From: Lachnospiraceae bacterium
GTDB taxonomy: Bacteria > Bacillota > Clostridia > Lachnospirales > Lachnospiraceae
NCBI GenBank assembly: GCA_009774245.1
Contig: VSNM01000028.1
Coordinates: 1-64,000 of the forward strand
Length of the DNA: 64,000 nt
Reading direction: 5' to 3'
Shown here: positions 55,503 through 63,895 of the stretch, one piece after another
Layout: every line of letters starts with the position of its first letter
How positions within the stretch are numbered: the stretch's first letter is position 1
Position numbers and translations under genes: made by a program
Notes under the pieces: generated by a model
Database searches by the model: none
Told to the model about the DNA's origin: nothing
The model's input: only the letters and a program-made list of their open reading frames with translations

Positions 55503-56660
55503 ATGCGGACGAAAAAAGGAATGGAGCGTGAACAGGTGGATTTTGATGTGGCAGATGCAGCATTTGGACAGGATGATTATGCGCTCACGCGCGCGGAGGC
55601 CGCGCAGCTTGTAGCTGAGAGGAGGGACCGACTGTACAAGTCGATGCAGACGATCGCGATCGGTTTTGTCGTCGTCTCCATTGCGGTGATGACAGGCTTT
55701 AAGATCAACGAGGATTTTTTTGACGCAAGCAGCCGCATCGGCATTTTGATGGAAAGTGTGAACACACAGGAGAGCGGGCTCTCGGCACCGAAGGTGAATG
55801 TCAGGACCTCTTTTCAGGATGAAAAGAAATCAAGGCTGGTGATACCGCTGCAGGAGCCGATCGCCAGTGAGGATATCAGCATCCGGGAGGAATTTATCCA
55901 GAATAAGTACGTCATAACGCTGTCGGGGTATTCATCCAATGTTCCAAACGGAGTGGAGTTGGTAAGCGATTCGACGATCATGGACGCTGTGGGAGTCTAC
56001 AGACAGAATGAGGACGTCGTTGTCGAGGTCTACTGCAGTGATCTGTATGACTATGATCTGGTGACGGGGAGCAGTTCCCTGACAGTGAATTTTAAGGAAA
56101 TAGGAGACAGCTATGCCGCGTCTGCGGTTGTGTGGTTTCCCTATGCGGACCGCAGCCGTCTGTCGCTCCCGGAGTGGAGGCAGAGCATCGATCAGTTTGC
56201 GGCGGACAACCACATCAGGCTCTATATGGCGTCTGATCTGCAGGAGGAGTACTCACAGGAGGACATAGTCCTGTTTGCGAACAGAATTGGCGCGGATATG
56301 GTGCTCGGTGTGCAGGTGGAAGGGAACAGTGAACAGCAGTCTTATATGACAGGCATCTGCAACACAACGTATTTCATTCCGGACTATAACAGCGCCCAGC
56401 TGTCAGTGGTGATGGCGGAGGCGTTTCTGGAGGCGGTTCAGATTCAAATGCGCGGTTTTGAGGAGGGCGGCGACAGGTATGTCCTGGTATCAGAGGCGAC
56501 AGTTCCATCTGCGGTTATCAGGATTTCTTTGACGCAAAGGGATATGGAAAGCGTGGAAAGTGAATATAAATTAAATGGGAAGATCGTCGCGGCACTCGAG
56601 AAGACGATGGGGGACATTGTACAAAGTTATATTATCAATTCAGGAGGAACAGACAGATGA
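55503..56660 (+). CDS. Membrane-anchored amidase_3-like protein lacking zinc ligands
   Basis: The 385-residue protein has a cytoplasmic start, one membrane span near residues 48-65 (MQTIAIGFVVVSIAVMTGFK), an AMIN-like beta region (about 80-205) and a C-terminal part shaped like N-acetylmuramoyl-L-alanine amidase. The latter shows FANRIGADMVLGVQVEGN and VLVSEATVPSAVIRI. In active amidases the first of these ends with a zinc-binding His (SIHAN) and an upstream DPGHGG supplies another; here they are VQVEGN and VWFPYAD. It is therefore probably a non-catalytic wall-binding or regulatory homologue. It overlaps rdgB by four bases (ATGA). Confidence 0.65.
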   Translation: MRTKKGMEREQVDFDVADAAFGQDDYALTRAEAAQLVAERRDRLYKSMQTIAIGFVVVSIAVMTGFKINEDFFDASSRIGILMESVNTQESGLSAPKVNVRTSFQDEKKSRLVIPLQEPIASEDISIREEFIQNKYVITLSGYSSNVPNGVELVSDSTIMDAVGVYRQNEDVVVEVYCSDLYDYDLVTGSSSLTVNFKEIGDSYAASAVVWFPYADRSRLSLPEWRQSIDQFAADNHIRLYMASDLQEEYSQEDIVLFANRIGADMVLGVQVEGNSEQQSYMTGICNTTYFIPDYNSAQLSVVMAEAFLEAVQIQMRGFEEGGDRYVLVSEATVPSAVIRISLTQRDMESVESEYKLNGKIVAALEKTMGDIVQSYIINSGGTDR

Positions 56661-57304
56661 AGGCAGAACAGATCATATTTGCGACGGGAAATGCGGGAAA
56701 AATGAAAGAAATCAGAATGATTCTGGCAGATCTCGGACTGGAGGTACAGTCAATGAAGGAGGCCGGCGTCGATGTGGATATCGACGAGAGCGGAACGACA
56801 TTTGAGGAAAACGCCATGATTAAGGCATCAGCCATTGCGCAGGAGATTCAGAAAGACGGTGTGCGGGCAATCGTGCTCGCAGATGATTCCGGTCTTGAGA
56901 TCGATTATCTGAACAGGGAGCCGGGTATCTATTCCGCGCGATATATGGGGGAGGATACTTCATATGCGGTCAAAAACGCCAATCTGATACAGAGACTTGA
57001 GGGGGTACCGGATGAAAAGCGCACGGCAAGGTTTGTGTGTGCCATTGCCGCAGTATTTCCCGACGGGAGGACATTTACAACCAGAGCTGCCGTCGAGGGG
57101 AGAATCGGCTATGAGGAGCGGGGGCAGAACGGGTTTGGCTACGATCCGATCTTCTATCTGCCAGAGTATGGGATGTACTCAGCAGAGCTTGCGCCGGAGG
57201 AAAAGAATCGCATCAGCCACCGTGGGAAGGCGCTGGAGGCAATGAAAAAAGTGCTGAAACAGGCGGCAGGGGAGACTGATTATGAAAATATTGATTGTCA
57301 GTGA
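56657..57304 (+). CDS. rdgB: XTP/dITP diphosphatase (RdgB/HAM1 family)
   Basis: The 215-residue protein starts IIFATGNAGKMKEIRMIL, the nucleotide-binding signature of the family. It contains the catalytic acidic pair in LADDSGLEIDYL and the conserved GQNGFGYDPIF and SHRGKALEAM motifs. It hydrolyses dITP, XTP and related damaged purine nucleotides to monophosphates and keeps them out of DNA. AGGAGGA lies upstream. It overlaps both the amidase-like gene (ATGA) and the phosphodiesterase gene (23 bases), so the three are translationally coupled. Confidence 0.95.
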   Translation: MKAEQIIFATGNAGKMKEIRMILADLGLEVQSMKEAGVDVDIDESGTTFEENAMIKASAIAQEIQKDGVRAIVLADDSGLEIDYLNREPGIYSARYMGEDTSYAVKNANLIQRLEGVPDEKRTARFVCAIAAVFPDGRTFTTRAAVEGRIGYEERGQNGFGYDPIFYLPEYGMYSAELAPEEKNRISHRGKALEAMKKVLKQAAGETDYENIDCQ

Positions 57305-57764
57305 CACGCATAGAAAAAATGAGAATTATATGAAAGTGCTGCAGAAAGTCGGAAGGGTGGACCTGGTGATACATCTCGGGGATATCGAGGGGAGCGAATA
57401 TACTATTCAGGAGGCGGCCGGGTGCCCTGTGGAGATGGTCGCCGGCAACAATGATTTTTTTTCCAGTCTGCCCTCAGAAAAGACTTTACAAATAGGGAAG
57501 TATTGTGTTATGATAACGCATGGCCATCACTATTATATCAATATGGGGAATGAGATGCTGAAAAAGGAAGCGATTGTACAGGGTGCGGATATCGTGATGT
57601 ACGGACACACGCACAAGCCTGTGATCGAGGTATCCGATGCGATCACAGCGATCAATCCGGGAAGCCTGTCCTATCCAAGGCAGGAGAACAGGAAGCCGTC
57701 CTATATCATTATGGAAGTGGATGAGCGCGGTGAGGCGAAATTTAAACTGGAATATGTCGAATAA
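57282..57764 (+). CDS. YfcE/MJ0936 family metallophosphodiesterase
   Basis: The 160-residue calcineurin-like enzyme shows the metal motifs SDTH (residues 7-10), HLGDIEG, GNND, THGH and YGHTHKP in the right order. Relatives are Mn-dependent phosphodiesterases with unclear natural substrates. The rdgB-yfcE pairing is common in Firmicutes. Its start lies 23 bases inside rdgB, behind GGCAGGGGAG. Length and motifs are complete. Confidence 0.92.
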   Translation: MKILIVSDTHRKNENYMKVLQKVGRVDLVIHLGDIEGSEYTIQEAAGCPVEMVAGNNDFFSSLPSEKTLQIGKYCVMITHGHHYYINMGNEMLKKEAIVQGADIVMYGHTHKPVIEVSDAITAINPGSLSYPRQENRKPSYIIMEVDERGEAKFKLEYVE

Positions 57765-57807
57765 ACCAAAAATCTTACAAAATAATAAAAAAAGATGAAA
57801 AAATGTA

Positions 57808-57836
57808 TTGACATACATATGTGAATTGTGTATAAT
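57808..57836 (+). promoter_or_regulatory. Consensus promoter of the tRNA cluster
   Basis: TTGACA (57808-57813) and TATAAT (57831-57836) are separated by 17 bases, an exact consensus. It drives six tRNA genes to the terminator at 58509. Confidence 0.92.
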
Positions 57837-57879
57837 GATATTCGTCGCTGTGAGGAAAAGTGGATTGGAATATAAGCGG

Positions 57880-57954
57880 CGGGGTGTGGCTCAGCTTGGC
57901 TAGAGCGCCTGGTTTGGGACCAGGAGGTCGCAGGTTCGAATCCTGTCACCCCGA
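57880..57954 (+). tRNA. tRNA-Pro (UGG)
   Basis: CGGGGTG/CACCCCG acceptor stem, anticodon loop TTTGGGA, and T loop GGTTCGAATCC. CCA is not encoded. Confidence 0.96.
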
Positions 57955-57997
57955 TTGCAATAATCGCGATAGCATATATTTACAATTTTTATTATAT

Positions 57998-58068
57998 GCG
58001 GGTGTAGTTCAATGGTAGAACACCAGCCTTCCAAGCTGGATACGTGGGTTCGATTCCCATCACCCGCT
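57998..58068 (+). tRNA. tRNA-Gly (UCC)
   Basis: GCGGGTG/CACCCGC acceptor stem and anticodon loop CTTCCAA. CCA is not encoded. Confidence 0.96.
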
Positions 58069-58109
58069 TTAGCGGAATTAACCGCTTTGCAAAAGTTCTC
58101 TTGTGAGAT

Positions 58110-58183
<74 letters not shown>

Positions 58184-58214
58184 TTTGAGATTGAGCTTGC
58201 CTTATCTCATATAT

Positions 58215-58289
58215 GGTGGGTATAGCGCAGTTGGCTAGCGCGTCAGATTGTGGCTCTGAAGGCCCTGGGTTCGAATCCCAGTATCCACC
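58215..58289 (+). tRNA. tRNA-His (GUG)
   Basis: Anticodon loop TTGTGGC. An extra G at 58215 faces C at 58289, the G-1:C73 pair specific to tRNA-His. CCA is not encoded. Confidence 0.95.
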
Positions 58290-58293
58290 TTTT

Positions 58294-58365
58294 TGGGCTA
58301 TCGCCAAGCGGTAAGGCACAGGGTTTTGATCCCTGCATTCGCTGGTTCGAATCCAGCTAGCCCAG
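58294..58365 (+). tRNA. tRNA-Gln (UUG)
   Basis: TGGGCTA/TAGCCCA acceptor stem and anticodon loop TTTTGAT. The U1:A72 pair is typical of tRNA-Gln. It lies four bases after tRNA-His. Confidence 0.95.
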
Positions 58366-58422
58366 TTTTGCCAGACAGGACTGGTGCCACAATCAATCTT
58401 GTTATAACATTTTTATCAATGT

Positions 58423-58495
58423 GGGATATTAGCTCAGGTGGTAGAGCACTTGACTTTTAATCAAGTTGTCCGGGGTTCGAGTCCCCGATGTCTCA
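58423..58495 (+). tRNA. tRNA-Lys (UUU)
   Basis: GGGATAT/ATGTCTC acceptor stem and anticodon loop CTTTTAA between CTTGA and TCAAG. CCA is not encoded. Confidence 0.95.
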
Positions 58496-58508
58496 TCTGG
58501 AAGCGAAG

Positions 58509-58546
58509 GCAGGGAAACTGATAAAATCAGGATTTTCCTGCTTTTT
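58509..58546 (+). terminator. Terminator of the tRNA cluster
   Basis: GCAGGGAAA..CTGAT pairs with ATCAG..TTTTCCTGC around AAA, and CTTTTTG follows. Confidence 0.85.
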
Positions 58547-58610
58547 GCGTATTTTTACAGTCTGAAAGATATATGGCAGTTTTTTCAATCAAGACGAAAG
58601 GAGGGGTTAT

Positions 58611-59039
58611 GTGAGATTGGGGAATTTTAATTGCAAAAGATTGATATTGCCAGCCGCTTTTGTGTGTTTTCTGATATTGACGATTTATTTGCATCAGCAG
58701 CAGGGTAACCAGGTCAGAGAAGAGGGAAAAAAGGTTCAGGTAAAGGTTATAGACGTAAAGTCAAATTCTGGAGCACGGTCGGGAAGTCTGGATGTCACTG
58801 TCTCTTATCAGGGCAAGTCGTATAAGCTGCACGGAGTATCCAGCAGTGAACATTTTATTATGAATAACAGCATCGCGTATCATTGGAAGATCGATGCTAC
58901 TCTTTATGGCAATAAAATGTACTATGGTTCCACAGGGCCAATGAGCATATTGGATATACTGTACTTAGCTTCATTGGGCATAACGTTTGTGATGTTCTGC
59001 CTCAATTTTTTACAATTAAAGGATGAATTGTGGAAATGA
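58611..59039 (+). CDS. Small membrane protein of unknown function (DUF3592-like)
   Basis: The 142-residue protein has one membrane span at each end (residues about 12-28 and 112-132). Between them is a small extracytoplasmic beta domain with KVIDVKSNSGARSGSLDVTV and YQGKSYKLHGVS, which resembles DUF3592 proteins. The start is a GTG with GGAGGGG just upstream. It is flanked by terminators on both sides, so it is a single-gene unit. Function unknown. Confidence 0.65.
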   Translation: MRLGNFNCKRLILPAAFVCFLILTIYLHQQQGNQVREEGKKVQVKVIDVKSNSGARSGSLDVTVSYQGKSYKLHGVSSSEHFIMNNSIAYHWKIDATLYGNKMYYGSTGPMSILDILYLASLGITFVMFCLNFLQLKDELWK

Positions 59040-59070
59040 GACTATGTGGCTGCCTTAAAAAGTGTTTTAG

Positions 59071-59101
59071 AAAAAGTGCAACAAACGGGTTGCACTTTTT
59101 T
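59071..59101. terminator. Intrinsic terminator
   Basis: AAAAAGTGCAA pairs perfectly with TTGCACTTTTT. Its right arm may also serve as a -35 box (TTGCAC at 59090) for a TAATAT at 59113 driving the ACT gene. Confidence 0.85.
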
Positions 59102-59180
59102 GTGCGCTATGATAATATGTATTGCAGTGACGCACAAATGTCTTTGCTGAAAGAACAATGGAATGAGGAGCAGATGGCAG

Positions 59181-59624
59181 ATGGAGGAGACAGCAGCTTA
59201 TTATGTTGTGAAAAAGAGGGCGCTGCCAGAGGTACTGTCAAAGGTCGTTGAGGTGAACAGGCTTCTGGAGACACACAAGGCGCTGTCCGTACAGGAGGCG
59301 GTCGAGCGTGTGGGAATCAGCAGGAGTTCATACTATAAATACAAGGAAGATATCTTTCCGTTTCATGATTCCACACAGGGAAAGACGATCACGCTGGCGT
59401 GCAGCATGGACGACGAGCCTGGATTGCTGTCGGATGTGTTGAAGATAGTGGCGGATTTTCATGCCAATATTCTGACGATACATCAGACGATACCAATCAA
59501 TGGGGTTGCATCGCTGTCGCTCAGCATTCAAATCCTGGACGATGACAGTGATATATCTGAGATGGTGTCCAAGATGGAGCAGAGCAGCGGAGTGCATAAT
59601 GTAAAGGTGATCGGCAGGGAATGA
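59181..59624 (+). CDS. ACT domain-containing regulatory protein (PheB-like, UPF0735)
   Basis: The 147-residue protein has a short N-terminal helical part with a helix-turn-helix-like stretch, SVQEAVERVGISRSSYYKYK, and a C-terminal ACT domain, TITLACSMDDEPGLLSDVLK (about residues 70-145). ACT domains bind amino acids. PheB-like genes often precede homoserine dehydrogenase, as here (57 bases), so it probably adjusts aspartate-family synthesis; the ligand is unknown. GAGGAG lies ten bases before the ATG at 59181. Confidence 0.85.
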   Translation: MEETAAYYVVKKRALPEVLSKVVEVNRLLETHKALSVQEAVERVGISRSSYYKYKEDIFPFHDSTQGKTITLACSMDDEPGLLSDVLKIVADFHANILTIHQTIPINGVASLSLSIQILDDDSDISEMVSKMEQSSGVHNVKVIGRE

Positions 59625-59681
59625 TCTGGGAAAAATATTAGAAAATTGTTGGGATAAAAGACGCGCAGGAGGTCAGGGAAA

Positions 59682-60884
59682 ATGATAAAGGCAGCAATAT
59701 TGGGATATGGTACAGTGGGAAGCGGTGTGTATGAGGTCATTAGAAAAAATAGGGATATCATCACCGACAGGCTCGGCGAAGAGATCCAGGTGAAATACGT
59801 GCTTGATCTGAGAGAATTTGAGGGAGATCCGGTACAGGAAGTCCTGGTTCATGATGCCGACACGATCATCAATGACGCGGAGATAGCAATCGTGTGTGAG
59901 ACGATGGGCGGCGAGCACCCAGCGTATGAGTTTACAAAACGTGCGCTGGAGAGCGGCAAGAGTGTGTGTACTTCCAACAAGGAGCTTGTGGAGAAGCATG
60001 GTCCGGAGCTGATAAAGATTGCAAAGGAGCACAAGTGCAGCTATTTATTTGAGGCGAGTGTCGGCGGCGGTATTCCGATCATCAGACCGCTTCGGACATC
60101 GCTTGCGCAGGAGGAGATTCTCTCGATCACAGGTATCCTGAATGGAACGACGAACTATATACTGACCAAGATGGAGAACGAGGGACTTGCTTTTGAGACT
60201 GTACTGGCAAGGGCGCAGGAGAAAGGGTACGCGGAAAAGAATCCTGACGCGGATATATTGGGATATGACGCATGCAGGAAGATTGCGATCCTTAGCTCGC
60301 TCGCATATGGGAAGAAAGTCAATTTTGAGGACATTACCACAGAGGGAATTACGGCGATCACAGCTGTCGATTTCGCCTATGCGAAGAAAATGGGGGCAAC
60401 GATCAAGCTTTTTGCAAAGAGCGTCAAGAAGGGCGACAAGTATTATGCACTTGTAGCGCCGTTTATCGTCGGGCCTGAAAATCCCCTTTATGCAGTGAAA
60501 GGGGTATTTAACGCGATTCTCGTGAATTGTAATATGGGCGGAGAAACGATGTACTATGGCAAGGGAGCGGGAAAACTTGCGACGGCGAGTGCGGTCGTGG
60601 CCGATGTCCTTGACTGTGCACGGCATGTCGGGAAGCATCTGGATATCCGGTGGGAGGAGCAGAAACTGGAAATCTCTCCGATCGATGGCGCAGTTAGAAA
60701 GTTTTTTGTGCGTGTTTCCTGCACGGATGAGGCAAAGATCCGGAAACATTTTGGCGATGTCGAGATGTATACAGATATAGTAGCTGGCGAGTGCGGTTTT
60801 GTCACCGAGGAGATGACAGAGGCGGAATATAGGGAGAAAGCAGCAAAATTTGGTAGTGTTTTGTCGATGATAAGAGTGGATTAA
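59682..60884 (+). CDS. hom: Homoserine dehydrogenase
   Basis: The 400-residue enzyme reduces aspartate semialdehyde to homoserine for threonine and methionine synthesis. It has the NAD(P) site ILGYGTVGSGVYEV at the start, the substrate region GGGIPIIRPLRTSL and GILNGTTNYIL, and the catalytic lysine region NPDADILGYDACRKIAIL. The last 75 residues form an ACT-like regulatory domain (FFVRVSCTDEAKIRKHFGDV), the usual site of threonine feedback. AGGAGGT lies about nine bases before the ATG. Expression is probably linked to the ACT gene upstream. Confidence 0.95.
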   Translation: MIKAAILGYGTVGSGVYEVIRKNRDIITDRLGEEIQVKYVLDLREFEGDPVQEVLVHDADTIINDAEIAIVCETMGGEHPAYEFTKRALESGKSVCTSNKELVEKHGPELIKIAKEHKCSYLFEASVGGGIPIIRPLRTSLAQEEILSITGILNGTTNYILTKMENEGLAFETVLARAQEKGYAEKNPDADILGYDACRKIAILSSLAYGKKVNFEDITTEGITAITAVDFAYAKKMGATIKLFAKSVKKGDKYYALVAPFIVGPENPLYAVKGVFNAILVNCNMGGETMYYGKGAGKLATASAVVADVLDCARHVGKHLDIRWEEQKLEISPIDGAVRKFFVRVSCTDEAKIRKHFGDVEMYTDIVAGECGFVTEEMTEAEYREKAAKFGSVLSMIRVD

Positions 60885-60919
60885 CAGTAATTATGAATAT
60901 ACTATAGTAAGGAATAGTT

Positions 60920-60994
60920 TCTTAGAAGCTGTCATGGAATTAAATTTCTTTAGACAAGTCAAAATGAAAGTTTATTTCATGACAGATCCTTAGA
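60920..60994. repeat. 75-bp palindromic element with terminal inverted repeats
   Basis: The left end TCTTAGAAGCTGTCATGGAA and the complement of the right end TCTAAGGATCTGTCATGAAA match at most positions over about 29 bases. CTGTCATG (60929) and CATGACAG (60978) form the core. It has a MITE-like shape and no gene, and lies in the lysC leader. A collapsed copy is at 44535 and a half copy at 12119. Confidence 0.7.
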
Positions 60995-61017
60995 TTACGG
61001 GAAAGGATTTGTGTGAG

Positions 61018-62340
61018 ATGAGTAAAAAGGTAGTAAAGTTCGGAGGGAGTTCTCTGGCAAGCGCCGAGCAGTTTGTGAAGGTTGGCAATATCATTCATGC
61101 GGATGACGACAGGAAATTTGTCGTGCCCTCTGCGCCGGGAAAACGTTTTGACAAGGACACAAAGGTGACAGATATGCTCTACGCGTGCTATGCGCTGGCG
61201 GAGAGAGATCATAATTTTAACGCGGAGATCGCCCAAATCGAGAAGCGGTATCAGGAGATTATCGACGGACTGAAGCTTGACCTGGATCTCTCGTCGGAGT
61301 TTGACAGGATTATTGATAATTTCAAGAGGAAGGCGGGTTCGAATTATGCTGCCAGCCGCGGCGAGTACTTAAATGGAATTATCATGGCAAATTACCTTGG
61401 TTATGAGTTTGTCGATCCCGCGGAGGCAATCCGGTTTAATGATGCGGGAGTGTTTGATGCCGATGCGACGCAGGAGCTTTTGTCCAGGAGGCTCGAGGGC
61501 GTGGAACGGGCCGTTATTCCCGGATTTTACGGTGCGATGGAGGATGGAACGGTCGTGACGTTTTCGAGAGGCGGTTCCGATATCACAGGTTCGATCGTCG
61601 CGAAAGCGATACAGGCGGATGTGTATGAGAACTGGACAGACGTGTCGGGGTTTCTGATCGCAGATCCGCGCATTATTGAGAATCCGGAGGGAATCGATAC
61701 CATCACTTATGGCGAGCTGAGGGAGTTGTCCTATATGGGAGCAGGTGTTCTTCATGAGGACGCTATTTTCCCAGTGAGAAAACAGGGGATTCCGATCAAT
61801 ATCAGAAACACAAATAAGCCGGAGGACGAGGGGACATGGATTGTCGGAAATACCTGCAAGAAGGCGAAATACACGATCACAGGCATTGCGGGCAAGAAGG
61901 GATTTGCCTCTATTAATATTGAGAAGGATATGATGAACTCGGAGATCGGGTTTGGGAGAAAGGTGCTGCAGGTGTTCGAGGAGTATGATATTTCCTTTGA
62001 GCATATGCCTTCTGGAATCGACACGCTGAATGTGATGGTGCATCAGTCTGAGTTTGTCGACAAGGAGCAGAATATCCTGTCGGGCATCACCAAGGCGGTC
62101 AATCCTGATCATATTGATATCCAGTCAGATCTTGCGCTGATTGCCGTCGTGGGGCGTTGTATGAAGTCGCAGAGAGGGACAGTGGGCAGAATCTTTGCCG
62201 CGCTGGCGCACGCGAATGTCAATGTCCGGATGATCGACCAGGGTTCGAGTGAGCAGAATGTCATTATCGGCGTTTCCAACGAGGATTTTGAGACGGCGAT
62301 CAGGGCAATTTACGCGATATTTGTGGATACGAGAATCTGA
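61018..62340 (+). CDS. lysC: Aspartate kinase
   Basis: The 440-residue enzyme phosphorylates aspartate, the first step to lysine, threonine and methionine. It has the kinase start VVKFGGSSLASAEQFV, the nucleotide and substrate region FSRGGSDITGSIVAKA, and two C-terminal ACT domains (about residues 285-440) for feedback control. The length fits the monofunctional class with an extended N-domain. GGGAAAGGA lies about 11 bases before the ATG at 61018. It is separated from hom by 133 bases containing the palindromic element, so it may be transcribed separately. I see no lysine riboswitch. Confidence 0.95.
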   Translation: MSKKVVKFGGSSLASAEQFVKVGNIIHADDDRKFVVPSAPGKRFDKDTKVTDMLYACYALAERDHNFNAEIAQIEKRYQEIIDGLKLDLDLSSEFDRIIDNFKRKAGSNYAASRGEYLNGIIMANYLGYEFVDPAEAIRFNDAGVFDADATQELLSRRLEGVERAVIPGFYGAMEDGTVVTFSRGGSDITGSIVAKAIQADVYENWTDVSGFLIADPRIIENPEGIDTITYGELRELSYMGAGVLHEDAIFPVRKQGIPINIRNTNKPEDEGTWIVGNTCKKAKYTITGIAGKKGFASINIEKDMMNSEIGFGRKVLQVFEEYDISFEHMPSGIDTLNVMVHQSEFVDKEQNILSGITKAVNPDHIDIQSDLALIAVVGRCMKSQRGTVGRIFAALAHANVNVRMIDQGSSEQNVIIGVSNEDFETAIRAIYAIFVDTRI

Positions 62341-62366
62341 AAGGGTTTTGCCGTTGAGGGGGACAA

Positions 62367-63758
62367 ATGAGTACAAATGTAGGAGTAGAGACCAGGGAAA
62401 ACAAGATGGGTGTCATGCCCGTCAACAAATTACTGCTAAATATGTCGCTGCCAATGATGGTTTCCATGCTTGTTCAGGCGCTTTACAATATCGTGGATAG
62501 CATCTTTGTGGCAAAGCTGAGTGAGAACGCGCTGACGGCGGTGTCGCTTGCGTTTCCGATACAGACGCTTCTGATCGCGCTTGGTACGGGGACGGGCGTG
62601 GGCATCAACTCGCTGCTCTCCAAACAGCTGGGCGAGAAGGACTTCAAGCAGGTGAGCAAGACGGCCATGAATGGTATCTTTCTGGCGGTCATGAGTTATA
62701 TTGTGTTTGTGATCGTGGGAATTGTCGGTGTCAGACCTTTTTATGCGAGTCAGGTAAAAGACGCTGATCCCGAGATTCTCACGCTGGGAGTACAGTATCT
62801 GATGATTGTGTGCGTGTGTTCTTTTGGATTGTACGCGCAGCTGATCTTTGAGAAGCTGCTGCAGTCTACGGGTAAGACACTGTACTCCATGATCACGCAG
62901 GCGGTCGGGGCTGTGACGAATATTATCCTCGATCCGATACTGATTTTCGGGCTTTTGGGAATGCCAAAGCTTGGCGTTGCCGGTGCGGCGATCGCGACTG
63001 TCATAGGACAGATTGTGGGCGGAGTGCTCGGACTGATTTTCAATATCAAGGTCAACAAGGAGATCACTTTGTCTGTAAAAGGTTTTAAGCCGGATCTTCG
63101 TACGATTGGGAATATTTACAAGGTTGGTGTGCCGTCCATCATCATGCAGGCGATCGGATCTGTCATGACATATGGAATGAATAAGATCCTGATTACGTTT
63201 TCGTCGACGGCGACGGCGGTGTTTGGCGTCTATTTCAAACTGCAGAGCTTTTTCTTTATGCCGGTGTTCGGACTGAACAACGGGTTGATACCGATCGTGG
63301 CGTTTAATTATGGAGCGGGAAAGCGTAGCAGGGTGATCAGGGCGATCAAGTGCAGCCTTGTGTATGCATTCACACTGCTTTTGGTCGGGTTTATCGTGTT
63401 TGAAACGGTCCCCGCAGTGCTGCTTGGCATGTTCGAGGCATCGGACGAGATGCTTGCCATCGGCGTGCCAGCGCTGCGCATCATCGGCGTGCATTTTTTG
63501 ATCGCATGGTTCTGCATCATAGCAGGTTCCGTGTTCCAGGCGCTCGGAAATGGCGTGTACAGCATGGTCGTATCTGTTGCCAGACAGCTGGTCGTACTGC
63601 TGCCTGTCGCGTTTCTTCTCGCGAGACTTGGAGGACTCCACGCGGTATGGTGGGCATTTCCGATCGCGGAGCTGATGTCATTTTGTGTGTCATCGATATT
63701 TATGATATTGATCAACAGGAAAGTCATCAGCGGTATTCCCGACAACATAGATCGTTAA
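62367..63758 (+). CDS. MATE family efflux transporter
   Basis: The 463-residue protein has twelve membrane spans. It shows NMSLPMMVSMLVQALYNIVD at the start, the first-repeat LSENALTAVSLAFPIQTLLI and the second-repeat GVPSIIMQAIGSVMTYGMN. It differs from the transporter at 16.8-18.2 kb and looks closer to the DinF/NorM-like branch common in Clostridia. GAGGGGG precedes the ATG. It begins 26 bases after lysC and could be read from the lysC transcript. Substrate unknown. Confidence 0.9.
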   Translation: MSTNVGVETRENKMGVMPVNKLLLNMSLPMMVSMLVQALYNIVDSIFVAKLSENALTAVSLAFPIQTLLIALGTGTGVGINSLLSKQLGEKDFKQVSKTAMNGIFLAVMSYIVFVIVGIVGVRPFYASQVKDADPEILTLGVQYLMIVCVCSFGLYAQLIFEKLLQSTGKTLYSMITQAVGAVTNIILDPILIFGLLGMPKLGVAGAAIATVIGQIVGGVLGLIFNIKVNKEITLSVKGFKPDLRTIGNIYKVGVPSIIMQAIGSVMTYGMNKILITFSSTATAVFGVYFKLQSFFFMPVFGLNNGLIPIVAFNYGAGKRSRVIRAIKCSLVYAFTLLLVGFIVFETVPAVLLGMFEASDEMLAIGVPALRIIGVHFLIAWFCIIAGSVFQALGNGVYSMVVSVARQLVVLLPVAFLLARLGGLHAVWWAFPIAELMSFCVSSIFMILINRKVISGIPDNIDR

Positions 63759-63784
63759 AATTTTTTACCTCTTAGTGCCGAAAT

Positions 63785-63827
63785 CGAACCACTTGATGTA
63801 AAGCTATTTACATTGGTGGTTCGTTTT
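63785..63827 (+). terminator. Intrinsic terminator after the MATE gene
   Basis: CGAACCAC..GATGTAAA pairs with TTTACATT..TGGTTCG around GCTA and ends in TTTT. Confidence 0.8.
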
Positions 63828-63895
63828 ATTATGATAGAGGAAAGTTCGGTGGGGTGAGAATCGTTCTCCGGGCAGGAGGGTGGGAAACAGGAAGC

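Noticed and set aside
60885..61017. Lysine riboswitch or T-box before lysC
   Set aside because: The gap is only 133 bases and is mostly the palindromic element; no T-box sequence or multi-helix riboswitch pattern is visible.
62436..63641. 401-codon open frame on the minus strand
   Set aside because: It is fully antisense to the MATE gene, with a His/Arg/Asp-rich composition and no recognisable motif.
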